64,000 nt of DNA, taken from Rhodobacteraceae bacterium UBA6197. Its GTDB lineage: Bacteria > Pseudomonadota > Alphaproteobacteria > Rhodobacterales > Rhodobacteraceae. The stretch lies in contig DISZ01000010.1 in NCBI GenBank assembly GCA_002422085.1, positions 261,440 through 325,439 of the forward strand. Direction: 5' to 3'. Each line of letters opens with the position of its first letter. Position 1 is the stretch's first letter. Under the pieces are notes generated by a model. It was given only the letters and a program-made list of their open reading frames with translations. It was not told the DNA's origin and made no database searches. A program made the position numbers and the translations under genes. Shown here piece after piece: positions 39,407 through 47,639 of this stretch.

Positions 39407-40237
39407 ATGTCACGCAATGTCAGCACTACCCGCCGGAGCGTCGTCACCATCGCGGCATGGGGTATCGGGTTCCTGATCTTCTTTCCGATCCTGTGGACGA
39501 TCCTGACCTCGTTCAAGACCGAGGGCGAGGCCATCGCCTCGCCGCCCAGCTTCCTGTTCTTTGACTGGACGCTGGACAGCTACCGCGAAGTCAACAGCCG
39601 GTCCGACTATCCACGGCACTTCTGGAACTCGGTTGTCATTTCGTTCGGGTCCACCTTCCTGGGGCTGCTGATCGCGATTCCGGCGGCCTGGGCGATGGCC
39701 TTTGTGCCGGGAAAGCGCACCAAGGATGTGCTGATGTGGATGCTTTCCACCAAGATGATGCCCTCGGTCGGGGTGCTGATCCCGATGTATCTGATGTTTC
39801 GCGATTTCGGCCTGCTGGACACGCGCACCGGGCTGGTGATCGTGCTGACGCTGATAAACCTGCCGATCATCGTGTGGATGCTTTACACCTATTTCCGCGA
39901 AATCCCCGGCGAGATCCTCGAGGCTGCGCGGATGGATGGCGCCAGCCTGCGATCCGAATTGATCTATGTGCTGACCCCGATGGCGGTGCCGGGCATCGCC
40001 TCGACATTGCTGCTGAACGTGATCCTGTCGTGGAACGAGGCGTTCTGGACGCTGAACCTGACGGCGGCCAATGCGGCCCCGCTGACCGCGTTCATTGCCA
40101 GCTATTCGTCGCCCGAGGGGCTATTTTACGCAAAACTCAGCGCTGCCAGCACGATGGCGATTGCGCCGATCCTGATCCTTGGCTGGTTCAGCCAGAAACA
40201 ACTTGTCCGGGGTTTGACCTTCGGCGCAGTCAAGTGA
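39407..40237 (+). CDS. smoG: Sorbitol/mannitol ABC transporter, permease 2
   Basis: 276 aa, MalG type. Six membrane helices; the EAA loop is EILEAARMDGASLRSELIYV near residues 167-186, ending in PMAVPGIASTLLLNVILSWNE, typical of second permeases of sugar importers. The start ATG lies 1 base after smoF and the stop 7 bases before smoK, consistent with tight operon expression. Confidence 0.92.
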   Translation: MSRNVSTTRRSVVTIAAWGIGFLIFFPILWTILTSFKTEGEAIASPPSFLFFDWTLDSYREVNSRSDYPRHFWNSVVISFGSTFLGLLIAIPAAWAMAFVPGKRTKDVLMWMLSTKMMPSVGVLIPMYLMFRDFGLLDTRTGLVIVLTLINLPIIVWMLYTYFREIPGEILEAARMDGASLRSELIYVLTPMAVPGIASTLLLNVILSWNEAFWTLNLTAANAAPLTAFIASYSSPEGLFYAKLSAASTMAIAPILILGWFSQKQLVRGLTFGAVK

Positions 40238-40244
40238 GGCGATA

Positions 40245-41243
40245 ATGGGACAAATCACCCTTCGGAACGTGAAGAAGTCATTTGGCGAGGTGGATGTCAT
40301 CCCGTCGCTGGATCTGACGATCGAGAATGGCGAGTTCGTGGTTTTTGTCGGCCCGTCGGGCTGTGGCAAATCCACGCTGTTGCGGCTGATCGCAGGGCTA
40401 GAAGATGCCTCGGGCGGCAGCATCGAAATCGACGGCGTTGATGCGACCAGCCTGCCCCCGACCAAACGCGGCCTGGCGATGGTATTTCAGTCCTACGCGC
40501 TTTACCCGCATATGTCGGTGCGCAAGAATATTGCCTTCCCGCTGAAAATGGCCGGGATGAGCGCCGCCGACGCCGCAAGCAAGGTCGAGGCTGCGGCCAA
40601 GGTGCTGAACCTTGGCGACTACCTCGACCGCCGCCCCGGTCAGCTTTCGGGGGGGCAGCGCCAACGCGTGGCGATTGGTCGTGCGATCGTGCGCGAACCG
40701 GCAGCGTTCCTGTTTGACGAGCCGCTTTCTAACCTTGATGCGGCACTGCGCGTTTCGATGCGGCAGGAAATCAGCGAGCTGCACCAGACGCTGAAAACCA
40801 CGATGGTCTATGTGACCCACGATCAGGTCGAGGCGATGACCATGGCCGACAAGATCGTGGTGCTGCACGCCGGCCGGATCGAGCAGGTGGGCAGCCCGCT
40901 TGATCTTTATCGCAGCCCGGTCAATACCTTTGTGGCCGGTTTCATTGGCAGCCCGAAGATGAACTTTATCGAAGGCGCCGAGGCCGAAAAGCACAACGCA
41001 GCGATGCTGGGCGTGCGCCCCGAACACATTGACATCGTTGAAGATGGGCCGTGGCAAGGCACCATCGGTTTGTCTGAGCACCTGGGCTCGGACACCTTCC
41101 TGAAGGTGTTGGTCGATGGCATCGGCACGCTGAATGTGCGCGGCACCGGCGAGGTGGGCCTGCACACCGGCGACAAGGTCAGCCTTGCGCCGCAGCCGGG
41201 CAAGCTGCACCGCTTTGGCAAAGACGGCAAGGCGCTGTCATGA
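40245..41243 (+). CDS. smoK: Sorbitol/mannitol ABC transporter, ATP-binding protein
   Basis: 332 aa MalK-type ATPase. Walker A GPSGCGKST is at ~36-44, Q-loop VFQSYALYPHM, signature LSGGQRQRVAIGRAI, Walker B FLFDEPLSNLD, and the H-loop YVTHDQVEAMT. The C-terminal ~95 residues form a TOBE/OB regulatory domain (LGVRPEHIDIVEDG). The stop overlaps smoS in ATGA. It energises the SmoEFG importer. The first part ITLRNVKKSFGEVDVIPSL is typical for hexitol importers of this group. Confidence 0.93.
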   Translation: MGQITLRNVKKSFGEVDVIPSLDLTIENGEFVVFVGPSGCGKSTLLRLIAGLEDASGGSIEIDGVDATSLPPTKRGLAMVFQSYALYPHMSVRKNIAFPLKMAGMSAADAASKVEAAAKVLNLGDYLDRRPGQLSGGQRQRVAIGRAIVREPAAFLFDEPLSNLDAALRVSMRQEISELHQTLKTTMVYVTHDQVEAMTMADKIVVLHAGRIEQVGSPLDLYRSPVNTFVAGFIGSPKMNFIEGAEAEKHNAAMLGVRPEHIDIVEDGPWQGTIGLSEHLGSDTFLKVLVDGIGTLNVRGTGEVGLHTGDKVSLAPQPGKLHRFGKDGKALS

Positions 41244-42010
41244 GGCTGGCTGGCAAATCCGCGCTGATTACCGGTGCCGCCCGCGGCATCGGGCTGGAAC
41301 TGGCCCGCGCCTATCTTGCCGAAGGTGCAGAGGTCACCGTGGCCGATATCGACGCGGCGGCGTTGGCGCGCGCGGTTGCTGATCTGGGGCCGGGGGCGCA
41401 CGGCGTGGTGATGGATGTCGCCCGGCAAGGCAGCACCGACGCGGGCTTTGCCCAGGCGATCGCGCAAATGGGCAAGCTGGACATCCTGGTCAACAACGCC
41501 GCCCTCTTCGACGCCGCCCCGATCGCCGAGATCAGCCGCGAAAGTTATGACCGGCTGTTTGCGGTCAATGTGGCGGGCACGCTGTTTTGCCTGCAAGCGG
41601 CCGCGCGCCATATGATCGCGCGGGGCGCGGGTGGCAAGATCATCAATATGGCCAGCCAAGCCGGGCGACGCGGCGAAAGCCTTGTCGCCGTCTATTGCGC
41701 GACCAAGGCCGCCGTCATCAGCCTGACGCAATCGGCGGGGCTGAACCTGATCGCCGAAGGGATCAACGTCAATGCCATAGCCCCCGGCGTGGTCGATGGC
41801 GAACACTGGGACGGGGTCGATGCGCTGTTTGCCAAATACGAGGGCCGCCCCTTGGGCGAGAAAAAGCGCATCGCGGGCCAGTCGGTCCCCTATGGCCGCA
41901 TGGGAACCGCCGCCGATCTGACCGGCATGGCGATCTTTCTGGCCACCTCTGAAGCAGACTACATCGTCGCCCAGACCATCGGGGTAGACGGTGGCAACTG
42001 GATGTCCTGA
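41240..42010 (+). CDS. smoS: L-iditol/sorbitol 2-dehydrogenase (SDR)
   Basis: 256 aa classical SDR. TGAARGIG near residue 11 binds NAD, with an aspartate after beta-2 (VADID) favouring NAD over NADP. NNAA, Ser in INMASQAG and YCATK form the active site. It closely fits R. sphaeroides sorbitol dehydrogenase, which oxidises D-glucitol to D-fructose. It overlaps smoK by ATGA and is followed by mtlK after 1 base, so uptake and first oxidation are in one transcript. Confidence 0.92.
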   Translation: MRLAGKSALITGAARGIGLELARAYLAEGAEVTVADIDAAALARAVADLGPGAHGVVMDVARQGSTDAGFAQAIAQMGKLDILVNNAALFDAAPIAEISRESYDRLFAVNVAGTLFCLQAAARHMIARGAGGKIINMASQAGRRGESLVAVYCATKAAVISLTQSAGLNLIAEGINVNAIAPGVVDGEHWDGVDALFAKYEGRPLGEKKRIAGQSVPYGRMGTAADLTGMAIFLATSEADYIVAQTIGVDGGNWMS

Positions 42011-42011
42011 C

Positions 42012-43460
42012 ATGAATACTCCGCCTCTTCCTGCCGTCGCTTTGCCACAATATGACCGCAGCCGGCTTCGTCCCGGCATCGTGCATATCGGGCTGGGCAA
42101 TTTTCACCGCGCCCATATGGCGGTCTATCTGGACGATCTGTTCAACCTTGGCGAAGGCCACGACTGGGCGATCCTTGGCGCCGGGGTGCGCGAGGGCGAT
42201 GCGAAGATGCGCGCGGCGCTTGTGGCGCAAGATTGCCTCTCGACCGTGATCGAGCTGGACCCGAAGGGCCGGCGTGCGCGGCGGGTCGGGTCGATGATCG
42301 GCTTTCTCGAGGTGCAGCCCGACAATGCCGCCCTGATCGCCGCGATGGCGCGGCCGGAAATTCGCATCGTGTCGCTGACCGTGACCGAGGGCGGCTATTT
42401 CATCGACCCCGATACCGGCAGCTTTGACCCGACCGCCGCCGAGATCGCGGCCGACGCCGCCGACCCCGACCACCCGGCAACTGCCTTTGGCGCGATCCTC
42501 GCGGCACTGCGGTTGCGCCGCACCGCCGGTGAGGCACCCTTTACCGTAATGTCGTGCGACAACCTGCCGGGCAATGGCCATGCCACACGGGCCGCTGTCG
42601 TCGGGCTGGCGCGGCTGTCAGATCCGGCTTTGGCCGAGTGGGTGCAGGCGCATGTCGCTTTTCCCAACGGCATGGTGGACCGGATCACCCCGGCCACCGG
42701 CCCGCGCGAGCGCGCGATGGCCGAGGCCTTTGGCCTTGTCGATCCGGTGCCGGTTACCTGCGAGCCGTTCCGCCAATGGGTGCTTGAGGATCATTTCCCC
42801 GCTGGCCGCCCGGCGCTGGAAAAGGTCGGCGTGACCTTTACGCCGCATGTGCATGCCTATGAGGCGATGAAGATCCGCATTCTGAACGGCGGGCATGCGA
42901 TCATCGCCTACCCCGCCGGCCTGATGGACATCGACTACGTGCATGAGGCGATGGCGCATCCGCTGATCTTGAGCTTCCTGGACCGGGTCGAAGGCGACGA
43001 GATCATCCCCTATGTGGCCCCGGTGCCGAATACCGATCTGACCCGGTATTACGGCACCATCCGGGCGCGGTTCTCGAACCCCGAAGTGGCCGACACGGTA
43101 CGCAGGCTGTGCCTTGACGGATCGAACCGGCAGCCCAAGTTCATCGTGCCGTCGGCGCAGGATGCCGCAGCGGCGGGTGGAACGGTCGCGGGCCTTGCGC
43201 TGGTTTCGGCGCTGTGGTGCCGCTACTGCTATGGTGTCACCGACAGCGGCGCCGTGATCGCGCCGAACGACCCGAACTGGACGATGTTGAACGCTTTGGC
43301 ACAAGAGGCGCGCACGACCCCGGATGCCTGGCTGGGGAATCGCGCCGTTTACGGCGAACTGGCCAAGTCCGAGCGTTTTGCCCAAGCCTTTGGCGCGGCC
43401 CTGCGCAGCCTTTGGTCGAATGGCACGAAGGCCACAATCGAGGCCTATCTCGCCCGGTAG
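42012..43460 (+). CDS. mtlK: Mannitol 2-dehydrogenase
   Basis: 482 aa, polyol-specific long-chain dehydrogenase. VHIGLGNFHRAHMAVYLDD is the N-terminal nucleotide-binding region; SCDNLPGNGHATR and FPNGMVDRITPAT are family signatures, and the catalytic lysine is in HVHAYEAMKIRILNGGH. It oxidises D-mannitol to D-fructose with NAD. It is the last gene of the cluster. No fructokinase or xylulokinase follows here, so fructose phosphorylation must be encoded elsewhere. The stop is 10 bases from the convergent wzc stop. Confidence 0.93.
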   Translation: MNTPPLPAVALPQYDRSRLRPGIVHIGLGNFHRAHMAVYLDDLFNLGEGHDWAILGAGVREGDAKMRAALVAQDCLSTVIELDPKGRRARRVGSMIGFLEVQPDNAALIAAMARPEIRIVSLTVTEGGYFIDPDTGSFDPTAAEIAADAADPDHPATAFGAILAALRLRRTAGEAPFTVMSCDNLPGNGHATRAAVVGLARLSDPALAEWVQAHVAFPNGMVDRITPATGPRERAMAEAFGLVDPVPVTCEPFRQWVLEDHFPAGRPALEKVGVTFTPHVHAYEAMKIRILNGGHAIIAYPAGLMDIDYVHEAMAHPLILSFLDRVEGDEIIPYVAPVPNTDLTRYYGTIRARFSNPEVADTVRRLCLDGSNRQPKFIVPSAQDAAAAGGTVAGLALVSALWCRYCYGVTDSGAVIAPNDPNWTMLNALAQEARTTPDAWLGNRAVYGELAKSERFAQAFGAALRSLWSNGTKATIEAYLAR

Positions 43461-43470
43461 CAGCCGTCGG

Positions 43471-45654
43471 CTAGGCCTTTTTCGAATAGTCGTAGCGGGT
43501 GTTGTAGCTGTAACTATAGGAATGGGCCGCCTTGGCGCGTTTGGGGTCAAACCCGTTCAGCACCGCACCAATGAGCCGCACGCCCGACGATTTGAGCGTG
43601 TTCGTCAGGGCGTTGATTTCGCCGATCGGGGTCACGTCATGGCGGATGACGGCAATCGTTGCACCCACGGCGCGCGAAATGATGACCGGATCCGTGACCG
43701 CCAGAACCGGCGGGCAGTCCAGCAAGGTCAGGTCAAATTCGCGGTCCAGCGCGGCGATCAGATCGGGCAGGGATGCGCGCATCAACAATTCGGACGGGTT
43801 GGGCGGAATGCGCCCGGCAGGCAAAAAGTAGAGCCCCGGCACCGGCCCTTCGACCAGCGCCTCCTCAAGACGACATTGCCCTGAAAGAACCTCGGACAGG
43901 CCCGGATTGCCCTTTGGCACGCCGAAATATTTGCGCAACTGCCCGCGCCGCAGATCGCAATCTATCAGGCAGACCTTTTGGCCCGCCTGCGCCGTAACCA
44001 CCGCAAGATTGGCACTGGTGAAGGACTTGCCCGCACCGGGGGCGGTGCTGGTGACGGCCAGCGAACGGCTCGCGGCATCGAGCATGCCAAAATGCAGGCT
44101 GGTGCGCAGCGACCGGATCGCCTCGACCGTCAGATTGCTGGGATTGGTGAGCGACAACAGCGGCATCTCGCCGCCGCGGGCGTTTTGCAGGTCGCCCTCG
44201 GGAGTGTAGTTGATCGTGGCAAAGACCGAGAGCCCCAGCGCTTCAAGGTCTTCCGCGCCCTGAACGCCTTTGCGCATCCAACTGCGGATCAGCACGAACG
44301 AAAGCCCGGCAAGCAGCCCGAAGACCGTCGTCAGCGCCACGATCATCGCCTTTTGTGGCGCGACGGGGCGGCGGGCGGTTTCAGCGAAATCAATGATCCG
44401 CACGTTGCCGATGGTTGACGCCTTGAGCACGCGCACCTCTTGTGCACGGGTCAAGAGCTGGGTGTAGACCTCTTGCGCCAGATCGAAGTCGCGGGTCAGG
44501 TTCAGGATATCGCGCTGGGTCGCGGGTAGATGCGCGACCTCGCCGCGCAGGTCGGTCAGCTTGGCCTCAAGCCGGGCGCGCTGGGTCAAGAGCTGCTGAT
44601 AGGTCGGGTGATTGGTGGTGTAAAGCTGGCGGACCTTGTCTTCTTCGTCCTGCAATGCGCGCAGATCGGCCTCGAGGGTGCTGATCTGTTCCAGAAGGCT
44701 TTCGGTTTCAAAATTGAGATCGACTGAAAGTTGTTCCTGTTTGTATAGGTTGAGCTTGGCTTCGGCAGCATCGACATTGGCGCGCGCCTCGACCAACTGG
44801 CTTTCGATGAAGTTCAGGCTGCTTTCGGCTTCGGCAGCGCTGCGCGAGATGTTCTGGCGCAGGTAGGCTTCGGTTACGGCGGCCAGAATACGGCGGGCCC
44901 TTTCGGGGTCGGCCGATTTGAACTGGATCTCGAGCACCCCCGACTGGCGCCCTTTTTCCGCCACCGAAAGCCCGTCACGCAATTCCTTGATCAAAAGTTT
45001 TACGTCGCGTTGGGTGATGTCATAGATCCGCCCCGGTGCGGCTGTGATCGCGCCAAGTCGAAGCGCAAAGCCGGCACTTTCAAGGCGCAGCATCTGGCCT
45101 GCGGTCAGATCATGCACCGTCCCGTCCGGCAGGCGGATAGTGGCGCGGTCGCGGTCGGAAACGGTCAACAGAAGCGGTTTTTCGACCCACTCCGGGGGAA
45201 CTTGCAAGAAGTCCACCCCGACGGATTCGCCACGTCGGGCATAGTGGCGCAACACCCCCAGTTGCGGCAGGGGCAGGTCGTAGCGGATCACCGCCGAACC
45301 GATCAGCGGCGCGGTATGGGGGGTGATTTCCCAGTCCAGATGCTCGGCGGCGATGACCTGCCCCAGAATGAACCGCGAGCGCAGGATCTCGATCTCGGTG
45401 ATGGTGCGCGGGTCATTGCTGAGCAGGTCGCTCATTTCAGTGGGCAGGGCCAGCATGCCGCTGCGCTCTTCCAGTTGCAGCAGCGCATCGGCCTTGTAGG
45501 TGGGGGTGGTCAACACGGCGGCAAGCACCCCAAGCGCCAAGGCCACGCCGGTAAAGCCGGCGATCAGGTGTTTGCCTTTCCACAGGTTCAGGACCACCTG
45601 CCCAAGATCGACCTCATCGTCGGTGTCGGGTTGCGGAGTGCGCTGGTGCATCAT
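43471..45654 (-). CDS. wzc: Polysaccharide co-polymerase with BY-kinase domain, Wzc/ExoP type
   Basis: 727 aa. N-terminal Wzz domain begins after one membrane helix (LIAGFTGVALALGVLAAVL), followed by long periplasmic coiled-coil helices (roughly 280-440), a second helix before the cytoplasmic kinase, Walker A TAPGAGKS ending at 544, Walker A' CLIDCDLRRG near 563-572, and Walker B LLDCPP near 644. The C-terminus is tyrosine-rich (SYSYSYNTRYDY), the usual autophosphorylation cluster. It regulates chain length and export of capsule or exopolysaccharide. ATG 45654 is fixed by ATGA coupling to the phosphatase gene, giving the classical wza-wzb-wzc order. Confidence 0.93.
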   Translation of the reverse strand: MMHQRTPQPDTDDEVDLGQVVLNLWKGKHLIAGFTGVALALGVLAAVLTTPTYKADALLQLEERSGMLALPTEMSDLLSNDPRTITEIEILRSRFILGQVIAAEHLDWEITPHTAPLIGSAVIRYDLPLPQLGVLRHYARRGESVGVDFLQVPPEWVEKPLLLTVSDRDRATIRLPDGTVHDLTAGQMLRLESAGFALRLGAITAAPGRIYDITQRDVKLLIKELRDGLSVAEKGRQSGVLEIQFKSADPERARRILAAVTEAYLRQNISRSAAEAESSLNFIESQLVEARANVDAAEAKLNLYKQEQLSVDLNFETESLLEQISTLEADLRALQDEEDKVRQLYTTNHPTYQQLLTQRARLEAKLTDLRGEVAHLPATQRDILNLTRDFDLAQEVYTQLLTRAQEVRVLKASTIGNVRIIDFAETARRPVAPQKAMIVALTTVFGLLAGLSFVLIRSWMRKGVQGAEDLEALGLSVFATINYTPEGDLQNARGGEMPLLSLTNPSNLTVEAIRSLRTSLHFGMLDAASRSLAVTSTAPGAGKSFTSANLAVVTAQAGQKVCLIDCDLRRGQLRKYFGVPKGNPGLSEVLSGQCRLEEALVEGPVPGLYFLPAGRIPPNPSELLMRASLPDLIAALDREFDLTLLDCPPVLAVTDPVIISRAVGATIAVIRHDVTPIGEINALTNTLKSSGVRLIGAVLNGFDPKRAKAAHSYSYSYNTRYDYSKKA

Positions 45655-46100
45655 GACCGGGCCTCTCTGGGCGGCAGATGCGTGGCCCAGGTCTGGGCAG
45701 CGTCTGAGATCCGCTGAAATATGATTTCGTGAAACTCGGGCGAGCGGCGGTAGGGGTCGGCGATTCCGCGCGCGCCGGTCCAATGATCGAACAGCATGAC
45801 CCGGCCCGAAAGTTGCGGCATCGCGGCCGCGATTTCATGTTTGTGATGCGGCTCCATCACCAGAATCAGGTCCTGATCCGCCGCCAGAGCCGGGGTAAAC
45901 TGGCGCGCCAAGTGCCCGGTCAGGTCGACGCCGTGCCTAGCCGCGGTTTCAAGGCTGCGCGGGTCGGCGGGTTGCCCGACAAGGGCGGCCAGCCCCGCCG
46001 AAGTGACCGCGATCCCCGGCAGGCGCGCGGCCAGAAGCTGCGCCCCCAAGGGCGAGCGGCAGATGTTTCCGACGCAGACAACCAGCACATGCTCGATCAT
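45651..46100 (-). CDS. wzb: Low-molecular-weight protein tyrosine phosphatase (Wzb-like)
   Basis: 149 aa. The P-loop is C9VGNICR15SP, matching C(x)5R(S/T), and the general-acid aspartate is in IADPYRRSPE near the C-terminus. It dephosphorylates the tyrosine tail of Wzc. ATG 46100 has GAGG upstream; it lies 13 bases after wza and overlaps wzc by ATGA. The three genes form a capsule export and control unit. Confidence 0.92.
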   Translation of the reverse strand: MIEHVLVVCVGNICRSPLGAQLLAARLPGIAVTSAGLAALVGQPADPRSLETAARHGVDLTGHLARQFTPALAADQDLILVMEPHHKHEIAAAMPQLSGRVMLFDHWTGARGIADPYRRSPEFHEIIFQRISDAAQTWATHLPPREARS

Positions 46101-46113
46101 GACCTCAGTCCAT

Positions 46114-47181
46114 TCAGCCTTGCACACTATCACTGATTACGAGGGCGTTGATGGTCGGCAAAAGACCACTGACGATATCGTTCCAGCGGGCCAACGGCGA
46201 GCGCACGACATAGACAACATCGCGCGGTTCAAGAACAAAACGCGTGCCGATCAGCAGACCTGTCGGAGAGCCGGTTTCCAGTTGAAACACGGTGATCCGG
46301 CCGTCCAGCAGACGAAACACGAAGATACCACGGGTGTCGGCGCGCTTTTCATCCAGCCCGCCCGAGCGGGTAAGCGCCTGGGTCAGCGAGATCGGTTCCT
46401 GCGACAGGTCGATGACGTCCGGTTTGCCGACCTGACCCAGCAGATAAGCCTCTTGCGAGGTGCGGCGCGGCACGTTGACGATGTCGCCATTGCGCAGGAT
46501 CGGATTGTTGTGCGGCACCTGCCCCATCAAGAACCCCTCGAGGTCGACGGTGTGGGTGCGCCCGGCCCGCTGCACCGTGACACGCCTTGTGTCTGCGCTT
46601 TCACGCAAGCCCCCGGCGGCATTGATCGCCTCGATCAGGGTCAGCGGCACGGTGGTCAGGTTCTGGCGGTTCGGATCGTCAACCTCGCCGGCCACCACCA
46701 CGCTTTGCGAATTGAAGTCCGCGACACGAACCTCGATCTGGGGATTGGGGATGAAGTTTGCCAGCCGGGCCGTCAATTCGGCCCGGACCGCCTCAGGCGG
46801 CAGGCCACGCGCCATCACCTGACCGATGAAGGGATAAAAGAAGGTGCCATCGGCCTGCACCCGAAAGCCGCTTTCCGCGGCACTGCGCTTTTCGCCGGCA
46901 GGCAAGGTCAGTTCGGGGTGGTCAAAGACAATCACGCTAAGTGTATCGCCGACGCCGATATGATAATCCCAACCCGTTCCTGCCGGCAGGGTGCTGGCGC
47001 TGTGGCCCTCGGCCGGAGAGCTGAAGCTGGCGATATTGGAGGCGTCGAGGCGGATGATCGTCACATCTTCCGACACCGTTTTTTGCGCCTGCTCGTCAAC
47101 GGGAAACGACACGAACCCCCCGGCACAAGCGGACAAAATCAAAACCGGCATGCACAAAATGAAGGGGCGAAGGGTCAACAC
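46114..47181 (-). CDS. wza: Polysaccharide export outer-membrane lipoprotein (Wza-type)
   Basis: 355 aa. Lipoprotein signal with lipobox LSAC (Cys19), so the mature N-terminus is lipidated. The poly_export domain (YHIGVGDTLSVIVFDHPEL...GTFFYPFIGQVMARGLPPEAVRAEL) and two SLBB domains (SVVVAGEVDDPN; AYLLGQVGKPDVIDL) follow. GTG 47181 was chosen because GGAG lies 7 bases before it; TTG at 47184 or 47178 is also possible. It forms the outer-membrane export channel. The upstream gap is A/T-rich and divergent with the spike genes. Confidence 0.92.
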   Translation of the reverse strand: MLTLRPFILCMPVLILSACAGGFVSFPVDEQAQKTVSEDVTIIRLDASNIASFSSPAEGHSASTLPAGTGWDYHIGVGDTLSVIVFDHPELTLPAGEKRSAAESGFRVQADGTFFYPFIGQVMARGLPPEAVRAELTARLANFIPNPQIEVRVADFNSQSVVVAGEVDDPNRQNLTTVPLTLIEAINAAGGLRESADTRRVTVQRAGRTHTVDLEGFLMGQVPHNNPILRNGDIVNVPRRTSQEAYLLGQVGKPDVIDLSQEPISLTQALTRSGGLDEKRADTRGIFVFRLLDGRITVFQLETGSPTGLLIGTRFVLEPRDVVYVVRSPLARWNDIVSGLLPTINALVISDSVQG

Positions 47182-47372
47182 CAAAACTCTCCTTTAGGTA
47201 GAGTTTTATTAATCGACTTTACCCTTAAAAAAAAGCGTTAATAACATCTTACCCCTGCCATCGGCCCGAAAGACACTTTTCAACCTTTGGGATGCACATT
47301 CTCGGACCAGTTCCGATCCGGCACAAAGCGCATGGCCGGTTTGACTGCAGGTCGAAATATGAGGAAAACCCG

Positions 47373-47639
47373 ATGAGCAACCCCTTCAAGTCCCGTGCCC
47401 TTTCGCTGAACGGCCCCGCCACCGATATTGTCCCCGTCGTCCCCAGCGATGCCGCGGACCTTGCGCTGACGGCCATCGCCTTGTTCATCGAAACCGCTGG
47501 CGCGCTGAACATCGTCACCGTCGGCGGGCAAGAACGTCTGGTGAATGTCGATGACTTTTTCTTGCTTCCGGTCGGCGTGACACGGGTCAAGCAGACCGGC
47601 ACGACCGCGTCGGGGATCCATGCGATGGTGCTCGCATGA
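47373..47639 (+). CDS. ghsA: Head spike base protein of gene-transfer-agent type (Rcc01079-like)
   Basis: 88 aa. The start MSNPFKSRALSLNGPATD and the body (DIVPVVPSDAADLALTAIALF, a beta-rich middle with VTVGGQERLVNV, and a closing GTTASGIHAMVLA) match what I remember of the spike base family named after R. capsulatus Rcc01079 (GhsA). In the R. capsulatus GTA this protein anchors head spikes to the capsid. It overlaps the next gene by ATGA. Both lie between wza and rfbA with no other phage gene nearby. The assignment rests on recognition of the family, with no alignment run. Confidence 0.7.
   Translation: MSNPFKSRALSLNGPATDIVPVVPSDAADLALTAIALFIETAGALNIVTVGGQERLVNVDDFFLLPVGVTRVKQTGTTASGIHAMVLA

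Noticed and set aside
43461..43470. Terminator between the convergent mtlK and wzc genes
   Set aside because: The gap is 10 bases and shows no stem; any terminator would have to lie inside a coding region.
47209..47241. CtrA-type boxes (TTAA-N7-TTAA) controlling the spike genes
   Set aside because: The nearest matches are TTAA-N7-TACC and TTAA-N9-TTAA; spacing or bases do not fit the consensus well enough.
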